NCBI RefSeq assembly: GCF_024362205.1
Contig: NZ_CP101462.1
Span: forward strand, 2,198,501 to 2,262,500
Direction: 5' to 3'
DNA: 64,000 nucleotides
From: Exiguobacterium aurantiacum
GTDB taxonomy: Bacteria; Bacillota; Bacilli; Exiguobacteriales; Exiguobacteriaceae
The position numbers were made by a program, and so were the translations under genes. The notes under the pieces are model-generated. The model made no database searches, had not been told where the DNA came from, and was given only the letters and a program-made list of their open reading frames with translations. Position 1 is the first letter of the stretch. Every line of letters begins with the position of its first letter. Shown in pieces: positions 43,527 through 51,807 of this stretch.

Positions 43527-44279
43527 ATGAAAGTTTATCCATGGATTTGGAAATGGTTTTTAGTTTGGTATGTCGTCGGGGTCGTCCTCGTCGGCTTTGA
43601 TTTGTTGCCGAGTTGGCTCGAATGGGCGAACCCGGTGTTCTTGTGGCTTGCCGGTCTCATCGGCGGTTGGGTGATTGCGGACGGCGTCCGCCACGCCCGA
43701 TTGATCGTCCCGTTCATCTTCTTCGGATCGATCGCCGTCGAAACGCTCGGTGTCAAAACCGGGTTCCCCTTCAGTGAGTATATTTACGCGGAGGCGTTCG
43801 GTCCCACCGTGTTCGGTGTACCGGTCACGATTGGGGCGGCCTGGCTCGCCGTCATCGGCTCGAGCTTTGCCGTTGCCCGCTTGTTCTCGTTCAAGAACCG
43901 GACGCTCTTGCTCGTCCCATTCCTCGCCGTTTGGCTCGACATGGCGATCGACCCGGTCGCCGCAAATGTGAAAGGCTACTGGGAATGGGCGAATGATGGT
44001 CTGTATTATGATATCCCGACGCAAAACTTCGTCGGTTGGTTCGGACTGTCGCTCATTTTCTCTTGGTTGCTCGACCGGTTTGAAGTCGAAGCCGAACCGA
44101 TGTTACTCGGACACGGACGTTATTTGTTCGTCATGCTTCACGCCTTGTTCGGTGTCACGGCCGTCAACGCCGGTCTTTACGGCATCGGCGTACTCAGCGT
44201 TGTCACAGCTGCAGGCCTCATCTTGTTAGAACGGAGGAGCCGACATGATCGAAGCGAGCAAAAAGAAATGGTTCAATAA
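43527..44279 (+). CDS. carotenoid biosynthesis membrane protein (DUF422/CruF-like)
   Basis: 250 aa with about seven or eight spans; AGAGGTG precedes the ATG. Seen: VKTGFPFSEYIYAEAFGPTV and VPVTIGAAWLAVIG, AVWLDMAIDPVAA, and GYWEWANDGLYYDIPTQNFVGW, the pattern of the DUF422 family that includes carotenoid 1,2-hydratases (CruF). Overlaps the acyltransferase gene by 35 nt. In this cluster it could hydrate or otherwise modify a C30 end group; inference. Confidence 0.8.
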   Translation: MKVYPWIWKWFLVWYVVGVVLVGFDLLPSWLEWANPVFLWLAGLIGGWVIADGVRHARLIVPFIFFGSIAVETLGVKTGFPFSEYIYAEAFGPTVFGVPVTIGAAWLAVIGSSFAVARLFSFKNRTLLLVPFLAVWLDMAIDPVAANVKGYWEWANDGLYYDIPTQNFVGWFGLSLIFSWLLDRFEVEAEPMLLGHGRYLFVMLHALFGVTAVNAGLYGIGVLSVVTAAGLILLERRSRHDRSEQKEMVQ

Positions 44280-44940
44280 CTTGTTCTCGACGTTCGTCAA
44301 AGAGCGTCAAATCCGTCCGTTTTTCCATACGATTCACGTCCGGGCCGATGACGTGCCGACACCAGGATTGTTTTTGAGCACACATAGCTCCTGGTGGGAC
44401 GGAATGATTCTGCTCATGTTGAACGAATATTACTTGCGTCATGACGTCCACGTCTTGATGGATGAGGACGGGTTGCGCCGTTTCCCATTCTTCCGTCACT
44501 TGGGCGCGTTCTCCATCAAAAAAGGCAAACTGTCGGATGTGCGCGCCTCGCTCGACTACGCCAATCGGTTGTTACTCGCAGGCAAGTCCGTCTGGGTGTT
44601 CCCACAAGGACGCGAGTATCCACAAGAACATCGTCCGCTCGAGATTGGCTCAGGCGTGACGATGCTGCTCCACCAGCCAGAAGTCCGGCTGTGCGCCATC
44701 TATTACACGTTCGCGTCACACGCCGCCCCACTCGTCTATGTGCGCTTCCGCAACCATACGATCGTCTCTGAGACGAGACGGCTTCAAAAGCAAGAGCTCG
44801 CCGCAGCACTCGAACGCCTTTATGACGACACACGTGACGACGTGATCGCGCAGTCCGACCGTTATATCGAATTGTTCCCACCGAAGCGCAGTTTGGCAGA
44901 TTGGACGGAGCACTTACTCCAAATCGGGAGGGGCCGCTGA
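44245..44940 (+). CDS. PlsC-like acyltransferase of the carotenoid cluster (CrtO-type role)
   Basis: 231 aa. The acyltransferase H(X)4D motif reads THSSWWDG near residue 47, and the second block WVFPQGRE near 118. Soluble or peripheral. Related proteins sit in staphyloxanthin-type clusters, where an acyltransferase esterifies the glucosyl carotenoid. Begins inside the DUF422 gene and ends with TGATG, coupling it to the glycosyltransferase. Confidence 0.75.
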   Translation: MIEASKKKWFNNLFSTFVKERQIRPFFHTIHVRADDVPTPGLFLSTHSSWWDGMILLMLNEYYLRHDVHVLMDEDGLRRFPFFRHLGAFSIKKGKLSDVRASLDYANRLLLAGKSVWVFPQGREYPQEHRPLEIGSGVTMLLHQPEVRLCAIYYTFASHAAPLVYVRFRNHTIVSETRRLQKQELAAALERLYDDTRDDVIAQSDRYIELFPPKRSLADWTEHLLQIGRGR

Positions 44941-46007
44941 TGGTGATTTTGTCGCTCACGTTGTTAATGTTGCTGTTCACGTTGGTGAACTTGCTATTCC
45001 TCCGTCCGCTCACCGCACCCATTCCAGCTCCTCCGACCGCGGTGTGCATCCCGCTACGGAACGAGGAACGGAACGTGCCGAAACTGATCACAAGTTTGAA
45101 AGCTGCCTTGGCGGATGAGAGCCACGTCTATTTATACGAGGACCGATCCGAGGACGATACATATGAGGCGCTCATTCGTGCCATCGGCGATGACGAACGC
45201 TTCACTATCTTTCGCGGCGTCCCGCTTCCGGAGGGTTGGGCGGGAAAAGTCCATGCGTGTCACCAGTTGGCGACCCGGACGACCGAGCCGTACGTGTTGT
45301 TCCTCGATGCCGACGTCACGATCGACCCGACGTTCATCGGACGATTGCACGGCACACTCGTCCAAGAAGGGGCGGTCTTCTTGTCAGGTTTTCCTCGTTT
45401 CCCGACACCAACGTGGCTCGGGAAACTGTTGATTCCGATGCAACACGTCCTGATCGCCCAGCATTTACCGCTGTTTTGGCGAAAGGTGCGCCACCCCGCC
45501 TTCGCCGCCGCCAACGGGATGAACGTGCTCGTCGAACGTAAAAGTTATGACGACGTCGGTGGGCACGCCTCGATCCACGATTCATTGATCGATGATATCG
45601 ACCTGTGCCGCGAGTTCAAGCGACGCAAAAAAGTCACGTCGCTCGTCAACGTCTCGCCGTACATCACATGTGACATGTATGCAACGAACGAAGAAGTGTG
45701 GAACGGGTTTTCAAAGAACGTATTCAAGGGAATGAATGAAGCAGTGGGCATCGCCCTTTATTTCTTCTTATACTACGGTATCCAACTATCTGCTTTCATC
45801 GCATTCCTCGTCCGCACGGATTTGACCTCGTTCTTGGCGTGCATATTCGTCTTGCTCGCTCGATTGGCGATTGACGTCAAATCGGGAGGACGCCATTTTT
45901 GGCTCCATCCGTTCAGTCTCATCGCCTACTTGTTGCTCTTGTCGAGCGCGGTCGTACGCAAGTGGCGACGAAAGCCGATTTCATGGAAAGGCCGTACGTA
46001 TCAATAA
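44940..46007 (+). CDS. GT2-family glycosyltransferase (CrtQ-like)
   Basis: 355 aa from MVILSLTLLMLLFTLVN with GGGAGGGG upstream; starts one base inside the acyltransferase stop. N-terminal span, GT-A core with VCIPLRNEERNV, VLFLDADVTI (DXD-like), HDSLIDDIDLCREFKRR, and a C-terminal block of two or three spans. In this cluster it most likely transfers glucose to a carotenoid carboxylate or alcohol, as CrtQ does. Confidence 0.8.
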   Translation: MVILSLTLLMLLFTLVNLLFLRPLTAPIPAPPTAVCIPLRNEERNVPKLITSLKAALADESHVYLYEDRSEDDTYEALIRAIGDDERFTIFRGVPLPEGWAGKVHACHQLATRTTEPYVLFLDADVTIDPTFIGRLHGTLVQEGAVFLSGFPRFPTPTWLGKLLIPMQHVLIAQHLPLFWRKVRHPAFAAANGMNVLVERKSYDDVGGHASIHDSLIDDIDLCREFKRRKKVTSLVNVSPYITCDMYATNEEVWNGFSKNVFKGMNEAVGIALYFFLYYGIQLSAFIAFLVRTDLTSFLACIFVLLARLAIDVKSGGRHFWLHPFSLIAYLLLLSSAVVRKWRRKPISWKGRTYQ

Positions 46008-46026
46008 TCTCGCTAGGAGGCACAAC

Positions 46027-47493
46027 ATGAAACATATCGCTATTATCGGGGCCGGGCTCGGCGGCTTGAGCGCCGCCGTCACTCTAGCCGCCCGCGGTTA
46101 CGACGTGACCGTCATTGAAAAGAATGAACATGTCGGCGGAAAGCTCATGCCGATTATCACCGATGGACACCGTTTCGATTTCGGACCGAATACGATCACG
46201 ATGCCGGACGTGTTCCGCTCCGTCATCCGCAACAGCGGCGCCAACCCGGATGACTATTTCGAGCTCGTCAAGCTTGACTCGCACACGGTCAATCACTTCT
46301 CTGACGGTTCGACGTTCACATTCCATTCAGACCGCGAGAAAATGGAAGCCGAGGTACGCCGTCTGACCGGCGACAAGGCTGATAAAAATCAATTGACCGA
46401 TTACTTGGACGAGGCGGAGAAACTGTTCGAGATTGCCAACAATCGCTTCTTCACACGGATGGATTCAAAAATCGATACCGGGCTTTGGACCGATATGATG
46501 AAAGTACATCCGCTGAAAAGCTTGCATGCGCTCCATAAGAAATATTTTAAAGACCCACGTATCATTCAGGCGCTCGACCGCTATGCGACGTATATCGGCA
46601 GCAGCCCGTATGTCACACCGGGCACGTTCGCATTGATCTCGCACCTAGAACTGAATGACGGCGTCTATTTTGCCAAAGGTGGAAATTGGACGATCGCGAA
46701 AGGGTTCGCCAAACGGGCGAGCGAACTCGGAGTCGAATTCCGTCTCGGCCATGAAGTCACGAAAATCGAAGTGACGAACGGGAAAGCGCACGCGGTCGTC
46801 ATCGACCATGAAGAGGTCATGTCTTGTGATGCCGTCTTGTTGAACGGAGAATTGCTCACGCAATATCCACGGCTCGTCGACGCTTCCGACCGTCCCTCGT
46901 TCCCGGTACCGACGCGCGATACGATCGAACCGTCCGTGTCCGCTTTCGTCATCATGGTCGGCTTGAACAAGCGATTGAATCTCGCCCATCACAACGTCTA
47001 TTTCTCAGACGACTACGAAGCAGAGTTCCGGGCGCTGTTCGACGAAGAACGGTATGCGGATGAGCCGACGATTTATATCTCGAACTCGGCCCATACGGAC
47101 CCATCGATGGGAGAAGCTGGCGACAACTTGTTCATCCTCGTCAACGCTCCGGCCCATATGACCGACATCGATGCCGAGACGTATGAACATTTGATTCGCC
47201 GGCGTCTTCGGAAATTCGGTGTCGATTGGGAAGACCGCGACGTCGTCTTCCACCGTCGTGTCACCCCGCTCGACTTGACGCGTGATTTTTACGCGTATTA
47301 CGGGGCGCTCTACGGGACATCGGCCAACTCGAAAAAAGGAGCGTTCTTCCGCCCTTCCGCCCGCTCGGAAGATGTGTCGAATATCTGGTTCGCCGGCGGT
47401 TCGACCCACCCTGGCGGCGGTAGCCCGATGGTGACGCTTTCAGGACAATTTGCGGCCCGATCGATGTTAGAGGACATACCTCTGACAATTTGA
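46027..47493 (+). CDS. crtP: CrtP-like carotenoid oxidase (phytoene desaturase family)
   Basis: 488 aa from MKHIAIIGAGLGGLSAA, with TAGGAGGC upstream. FAD dinucleotide-binding motif at residues 6-30, GGKLMPIITDGHRFDFGPN, YIGSSPYVTPGTFALISH and C-terminal FAGGSTHPGGGSPMVTLSGQ. The ending and the ALYGTSANSKKGAFFRP block are closest to what I recall of the 4,4'-diaponeurosporene oxidase CrtP (also called CrtNb) rather than to CrtN. Last gene of the rightward carotenoid set. Confidence 0.75.
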   Translation: MKHIAIIGAGLGGLSAAVTLAARGYDVTVIEKNEHVGGKLMPIITDGHRFDFGPNTITMPDVFRSVIRNSGANPDDYFELVKLDSHTVNHFSDGSTFTFHSDREKMEAEVRRLTGDKADKNQLTDYLDEAEKLFEIANNRFFTRMDSKIDTGLWTDMMKVHPLKSLHALHKKYFKDPRIIQALDRYATYIGSSPYVTPGTFALISHLELNDGVYFAKGGNWTIAKGFAKRASELGVEFRLGHEVTKIEVTNGKAHAVVIDHEEVMSCDAVLLNGELLTQYPRLVDASDRPSFPVPTRDTIEPSVSAFVIMVGLNKRLNLAHHNVYFSDDYEAEFRALFDEERYADEPTIYISNSAHTDPSMGEAGDNLFILVNAPAHMTDIDAETYEHLIRRRLRKFGVDWEDRDVVFHRRVTPLDLTRDFYAYYGALYGTSANSKKGAFFRPSARSEDVSNIWFAGGSTHPGGGSPMVTLSGQFAARSMLEDIPLTI

Positions 47494-47520
47494 ACATTTT
47501 GTGAACAGAAGATTCGACAC

Positions 47521-47549
47521 TTGTCGACAAGGGATAGACATGATAACAT
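47521..47549 (+). promoter_or_regulatory. possible promoter of the C-rich-loop RNA
   Basis: TTGTCG (47521-47526), 17 bp, TAACAT (47544-47549): a moderate SigA-type match that would start transcription near 47556. Confidence 0.35.
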
Positions 47550-47555
47550 CATATT

Positions 47556-47882
47556 CGAGTTCAAGCAGTTTTGTAACGTTTGTTACACCTGTAGCGATCG
47601 AATGGCTTCCCCGAGCCTATCGCGTTTTGAACTTGTCACACCCGAGAAAAAAGTGATGAGCGAGTTTCCCCACTCGTATCCCGCGGCTGGAACAGCATGC
47701 ATTATGATGTTCCCCCTTAGTCCATCAAGCATCCTGCTTCAGCGAAGATGCCCCATCGTTTCATTCCCCATGAGACGAGGCACATCTTTAGGGTTCATCA
47801 CGTCCGATTCGTTCGTTTCCCCGATGAACGAATCACACAACGCTTACACCACTTTTGGTCCCCCGCCAAAAGTGGTTTTTTT
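47556..47882 (+). ncRNA. candidate regulatory RNA with multiple UCCCC/UUCCCC hairpin loops
   Basis: No credible gene fills this stretch, but it folds into consecutive hairpins whose loops are C-rich. Stem GCGAT..GGCT/AGCC..ATCGC, loop UCCCCG (47594-47623). CGAGU/ACUCG, loop UUCCCC (47661-47676). GGAACA/UGUUCC followed by CCC (47689-47716). AAGAUG/CAUCUU (47745-47788) enclosing a nine-pair stem with loop UCCCC (47756-47778). A perfect nine-pair GAUUCGUUC/GAACGAAUC stem with GUUUCCCCGAU loop (47806-47834). The final hairpin is a terminator with loop UCCCCCG. C-rich loops of this type in LhrC, RsaE/RoxS and related RNAs pair with Shine-Dalgarno sequences. The 5' end is uncertain. Confidence 0.65.
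47849..47882 (+). terminator. rho-independent terminator of the C-rich-loop RNA
   Basis: Perfect ten-pair CCACTTTTGG/CCAAAAGTGG stem, loop TCCCCCG, seven T. It lies about 355 nt beyond the crtP-like stop, too far to be simply that gene's terminator. The T run exists only in the plus direction. Confidence 0.9.
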
Positions 47883-47887
47883 ATGCG

Positions 47888-47920
47888 CAAAAAAAGGCAG
47901 CCGTCCCGTGACGGCTGCCT
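47888..47920 (-). terminator. rho-independent terminator of crtM
   Basis: Minus-strand AGGCAGCCGT/ACGGCTGCCT, six-base loop, seven T. Confidence 0.9.
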
Positions 47921-47924
47921 AATC

Positions 47925-48764
47925 TTATAGTTTGGCTAACAGCTTCCCTTTTTGAATCGTCGAGACAAACGCCCGTTTCGTGAAGACGTCGTGTCCGTTC
48001 TGCCGGGCCGCGTCCAAGATGCCTTCATAGAGCAATCCCGCCGCACTGACCGGCTTCCGGCTCGTCGCGGGGTACAAGTGATGTGTCTCTCGGGCCCGGA
48101 CATACAGAAGTTCGGCCCGGCGCGCCATCGTCTCCCAGACGGCAATGAACGCCGGGGTCACTTGCCGCGCGAACAGTGATTCTTCCGAGACACCGAACTC
48201 CGTCAGTAACGACTGCGGCACATAAATCCGGTCGCGGTCGAGATCTTCCCCGACGTCACGCAAGATGTTCGTCAGTTGCATCGCGATGCCTAAGTCGATG
48301 GCGCCTTGTTTCAACTGCTGTCGCCCGGTCGCATCCACGTCCGGTGCGAGGATCGGCAACAGCATCAAGCCGACGGTGCTGGCCGCATAATAACTATACT
48401 GCTCCGTCTCCTCGAGCGTGGCATAACGTGTCTTATGTAAGTCCCATTTCATGCCTTCGGCCAATTCGAAGAACGGTTCGACATCCATGTCGTATCGTCC
48501 CCAGACGTCACGTAACGCCACCCAGAGCGCATCCGACAACTGTTCACCTGCCAAGAAGCGGTCGAACTCGTCCAAAAAAACCGTCAAGCTCTCTTCAGGA
48601 TGATCTGATTCATCGACCGCGTCGTCGAGCGTCCGGCAAAACGTATAGACCGCGGCCACGGCCTGACGGTCTGGTTTGGAGAGCAAGGAAAAGGCCCGAT
48701 AAAACGTGAGCGAGCCTTTTTTCATTACGTCTTCACAGTGACGATACGCTTCTTGTGTCGTCAT
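47925..48764 (-). CDS. crtM: dehydrosqualene (diapophytoene) synthase
   Basis: Joins two farnesyl diphosphates head to head as the first step of C30 carotenoids. 279 aa with both aspartate-rich motifs: TLDDAVDESD and ILRDVGEDLDRDRIYVP, plus AVYTFCRTLDD. Starts 32 nt inside the end of the preceding desaturase gene, so it is translated by coupling; GGGGGC lies upstream of the ATG. Confidence 0.92.
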   Translation of the reverse strand: MTTQEAYRHCEDVMKKGSLTFYRAFSLLSKPDRQAVAAVYTFCRTLDDAVDESDHPEESLTVFLDEFDRFLAGEQLSDALWVALRDVWGRYDMDVEPFFELAEGMKWDLHKTRYATLEETEQYSYYAASTVGLMLLPILAPDVDATGRQQLKQGAIDLGIAMQLTNILRDVGEDLDRDRIYVPQSLLTEFGVSEESLFARQVTPAFIAVWETMARRAELLYVRARETHHLYPATSRKPVSAAGLLYEGILDAARQNGHDVFTKRAFVSTIQKGKLLAKL

Positions 48765-50211
48765 GGTACAATGCCCCCATTTCTTCTTCCATTCTTTTCA
48801 CTAACAGTTGCGAGCCGATCATGACGATTGGGACGCCTCCGCACGGATGCACCGATGCGCCGACGGCGTAAAGCCGGTCGATATGCGCGTACGGGCGGGC
48901 CTGCGGTTTGAACGCGGCCGACTGGGCCAATTTCGGGGCGATGCCGAAACTACCGCCTTCGAATAAACCGAAACGTTCCGCATCCATCGGCGTCCGCACT
49001 TTCATCTCGAGCACCCGATCTCTGAATGCGGGTACCATCTGCTCGATTCGACCGATCAAATGCTCGATCGCGCCGCTCGTTTCAAAATCCTCACGTTCCA
49101 ATTTACGCGGGACCGGCACGAGCACATAGAGGACGCTTGTCCCTTCCGGTGCCAGCGAGTCGTCAATCAAAGACGGATTGAACGTATACATCGCCGGATA
49201 CTTGCTTAGTTTACCATCTTCGAAGATGGTCCGCATCGACCCGGCAAAGTCATCCGGTAAATCGAACTGGTGGACCGGCAGCTCTATTTCCCCTGTCACG
49301 GTGAAATAGAGCAAGAGCGTCCCGCTCGACGGTTCATATGATTTCGGCTTGACGCCATCGATCAACCGTTCCATGAGCGGGAAGTCACCGTTGACGACGA
49401 CCGCATCATACGGATGAATGACACCGTCCACGATGACCGCGTTCGCCTGCCCTTGCTCGACTCGGACCCGTTCCACGTTAGCGTTTAACTCGAATGTAAC
49501 GCCGCGCCGTCTCAACTCTTGTTCTATTTTCGTCGCAAGTGAAAAATATCCTCCCTTGACGTACCAAATCCCTTCCTCTTGTTCGCGATATGGGATCAAA
49601 CCGTAGAGGGATGGAGTATCATATGGGTTCCCGCCGATATAGAGCGTTTGGAGGCTGTAGGCGACACGCAGACGCTCGTCTTTGAAGAAGCGCTTCATGT
49701 TCTCGTGGGCCGTCTCATACGCCTTTAAACGCATGAGAAGCATCAAAAGCTTCGGCTCGAACAAATCGGTCTTGCCTTTGTAGCCCCGGTCTAAGAACGC
49801 ATCGAATCCAAGCCGGTATTCTTCCCGTTTTTGGGTCATGTACTTTCTGAAACCGTCACCCTCGTTGAACAGACGATCGATTTCAGCTGCCTGGCGCTCG
49901 ATGTCACGATATTTGTAGAACGTCGTCCCATCCTCGTAACGAAGACGATAGAGCGGGTCGACCTCAATCAACTCAAGCTCCCGTTCCGGAAAACCGGCCT
50001 CTAGCAGCTGGCTTTTCAGTTTCCCCGGCAAGAGGACGATGGTCGGCCCCTCATCGACGCGGGCCCCGTTTTCGAACTCGACATAATTGAGCCGGCCGCC
50101 GACCCGTTGTTCTTTCTCGTAGATCGTCACGTTCAGCGACGGATATTTATGGGTCAGGAGTAAGGCCGCGTAAAGCGACCCGATGCCGGCACCGACGAAG
50201 CTGATGTTCAT
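48733..50211 (-). CDS. phytoene desaturase-family FAD enzyme (second C30 desaturase/oxidase)
   Basis: 492 aa. FAD motif VGAGIGSLYAALLL, GGRLNYVEFENGARVDEGPT, TLYIGGNPYDTPSLYGLIPY, and C-terminal VGASVHPCGGVPIVMIGSQ. The middle resembles CrtN (TLYIG..SLYSIIP) but the protein is clearly distinct from the adjacent crtN. It could be CrtNc/aldehyde-oxidising, a second desaturase, or CrtNb-like. Overlaps crtN by four bases and crtM by 32. Confidence 0.75.
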   Translation of the reverse strand: MNISFVGAGIGSLYAALLLTHKYPSLNVTIYEKEQRVGGRLNYVEFENGARVDEGPTIVLLPGKLKSQLLEAGFPERELELIEVDPLYRLRYEDGTTFYKYRDIERQAAEIDRLFNEGDGFRKYMTQKREEYRLGFDAFLDRGYKGKTDLFEPKLLMLLMRLKAYETAHENMKRFFKDERLRVAYSLQTLYIGGNPYDTPSLYGLIPYREQEEGIWYVKGGYFSLATKIEQELRRRGVTFELNANVERVRVEQGQANAVIVDGVIHPYDAVVVNGDFPLMERLIDGVKPKSYEPSSGTLLLYFTVTGEIELPVHQFDLPDDFAGSMRTIFEDGKLSKYPAMYTFNPSLIDDSLAPEGTSVLYVLVPVPRKLEREDFETSGAIEHLIGRIEQMVPAFRDRVLEMKVRTPMDAERFGLFEGGSFGIAPKLAQSAAFKPQARPYAHIDRLYAVGASVHPCGGVPIVMIGSQLLVKRMEEEMGALYHDDTRSVSSL

Positions 50212-51701
50212 TGGCCGACACCTGCCCGGTCACGCAACAGGTTGGCGGTGATGCGCGCCGATTCGAAAATCGTCGGCAGTCCGCTGCCTGGATGTGTGCC
50301 ACCGCCGACGAGCCAAACGTGGTCGAGCTCCTCGAACTGGTTGTGAGGACGGAAATACATCATCTGTGACAAGTTATGTCCTAAGTTGAACGTCGCCCCT
50401 TCATAGACGCCGAACGCTTCCCAATCGTTTGGTGTGAGTGGCTGCATCACCTCGATATGGTTACGGATGTCACGATACGGTGATCGCGTCTCGAGTGCGT
50501 CGAGGACGCGCTCGGTCATCGTCGCCTCGAGCGTCTCCCATGGCAAGTTCGAAAGGTTGTTCGGCACCGGGACGAGCACGTAAAGCGACGATTTACCAGC
50601 CGGTGCGAGCGTCGGGTCGATTCGTGAGGCGTTTTGGATATAGAATGAGAAGTCCTCGCTCAGTTTCAAATCTCGCGTCATCTCTTTCACGTTCCGTTCG
50701 TAATCGTCGGCGAAATGGATCGAATGATGCGCGACATCATCGTAGATACGATCGAGTCCGAGATAGAGCATGAACGTCGAGCATGAATAATGTTTTTTCT
50801 TCAGCTGTTTCGGACTCCAGCGCGTGAGCGCGTCCCCTGGGACGAGTGTCGTCATGGCGTGGGCGAAGTCGGCCCCGACGATTACTTCGTCAAACGCATA
50901 ATGGACGTTGTTCGCCACGAGTCCGTTGACGCGTTTCCCGTCGAGCAAGAGCCGGTCGACACCTTCTTCGAGACGAATCTCGCCGCCCTCTTCTTCGACG
51001 ACACGGGCCATCGCTGTGCAGAGTTGATTCACGCCGCCGATCGGATGATGCACGCCGTAAGCATGTTCCATGTACGACAAGATCGAGAAACCACCCGGGC
51101 ACTCCCATGCGGACATGCCGAGATATTTGGCTTGGAACGTGAACGCATACTTCAGCTCTTCGCTCGTGAAATACTCCGACAAGACGTCATACAATGACTT
51201 GCCGATCGACAAGAACGGGAGTGCCTTCAAGACGCGCGTTGCCACATAATCTGTCAATTTGTCATGCGCGGTCTGAAGGACCGGCATCAGTTTCGACAGC
51301 TTGATGGCTTGTTCGGCCATAAAGCGTTCATAGCCTTCCCCGTTTCCCGGGAACTGCTCTTCGATCGCCTGATGCATTTTATCGCGGTCGGTCGTCATCG
51401 ACAGGACACGATTCCCTTTATCAAAATAAAGATCATACATCGGCTCGAGCTTCTTCATCTCGACGTAGTCATGCAAGTCTCGACCCGTCTCTTCAAAGAT
51501 CTCTTCTAAAATATACGGCATATTTAAAAAAGTCGGGCCACGATCGAACGCGAATTCTCCGACTTGAAGACGCGACGTCCGTCCACCGACGAACGCCTGC
51601 TTCTCAAACACTGTTACCTTCACACCACGGCTTGCGAGCAGCATAGCGGCCGCAAGTCCTCCTGGTCCGGCACCGATTACGGCGACTCTTTTTTCCGACA
51701 C
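50208..51701 (-). CDS. crtN: diapophytoene desaturase
   Basis: 497 aa from a GTG start with AGGGAG nine bases upstream; an earlier in-frame TTG directly abuts that site and is unlikely. FAD motif VAVIGAGPGGLAAAMLL, GGRTSRLQVGEFAFDRGPT, YSCSTFMLYLGLDRIYDD (matching CrtN YSCSAFLMYIGID), SSLYVLVPVPNN and VGGGTHPGSGLPTIFESA. First gene of the leftward crtN-desaturase-crtM operon, with a good SigA promoter. Confidence 0.85.
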   Translation of the reverse strand: MSEKRVAVIGAGPGGLAAAMLLASRGVKVTVFEKQAFVGGRTSRLQVGEFAFDRGPTFLNMPYILEEIFEETGRDLHDYVEMKKLEPMYDLYFDKGNRVLSMTTDRDKMHQAIEEQFPGNGEGYERFMAEQAIKLSKLMPVLQTAHDKLTDYVATRVLKALPFLSIGKSLYDVLSEYFTSEELKYAFTFQAKYLGMSAWECPGGFSILSYMEHAYGVHHPIGGVNQLCTAMARVVEEEGGEIRLEEGVDRLLLDGKRVNGLVANNVHYAFDEVIVGADFAHAMTTLVPGDALTRWSPKQLKKKHYSCSTFMLYLGLDRIYDDVAHHSIHFADDYERNVKEMTRDLKLSEDFSFYIQNASRIDPTLAPAGKSSLYVLVPVPNNLSNLPWETLEATMTERVLDALETRSPYRDIRNHIEVMQPLTPNDWEAFGVYEGATFNLGHNLSQMMYFRPHNQFEELDHVWLVGGGTHPGSGLPTIFESARITANLLRDRAGVGQ

Positions 51702-51745
51702 GTTGAACAACTCCCTATGTGAAAAGTCTCTTATGCTTCTATCCC

Positions 51746-51774
51746 ATTATAGAAATGACTGGAGACAAGTTCAA
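51746..51774 (-). promoter_or_regulatory. SigA-type promoter of the crtN operon
   Basis: Minus-strand -35 TTGAAC (51769-51774), 17-bp spacer, perfect -10 TATAAT (51746-51751). It lies between the methyltransferase stop and crtN, making crtN the first gene of its own unit. Confidence 0.65.
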
Positions 51775-51807
51775 ATCTGAATCGGCTCGGCGTGTGTCCG
51801 TGATGTG

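Noticed and set aside
47521-47922. 133-codon plus-strand open frame over the C-rich RNA
   Set aside because: No ribosome-binding site, cysteine/serine/proline-rich sequence with no fold pattern, and it reads through a perfect terminator and the crtM terminator. The hairpin series explains the region better.
47494-47924. Region as tmRNA, RNase P RNA, 6S RNA or a T-box
   Set aside because: None of the conserved cores I know for these RNAs is present on either strand; the minus strand has no terminator for such a transcript.
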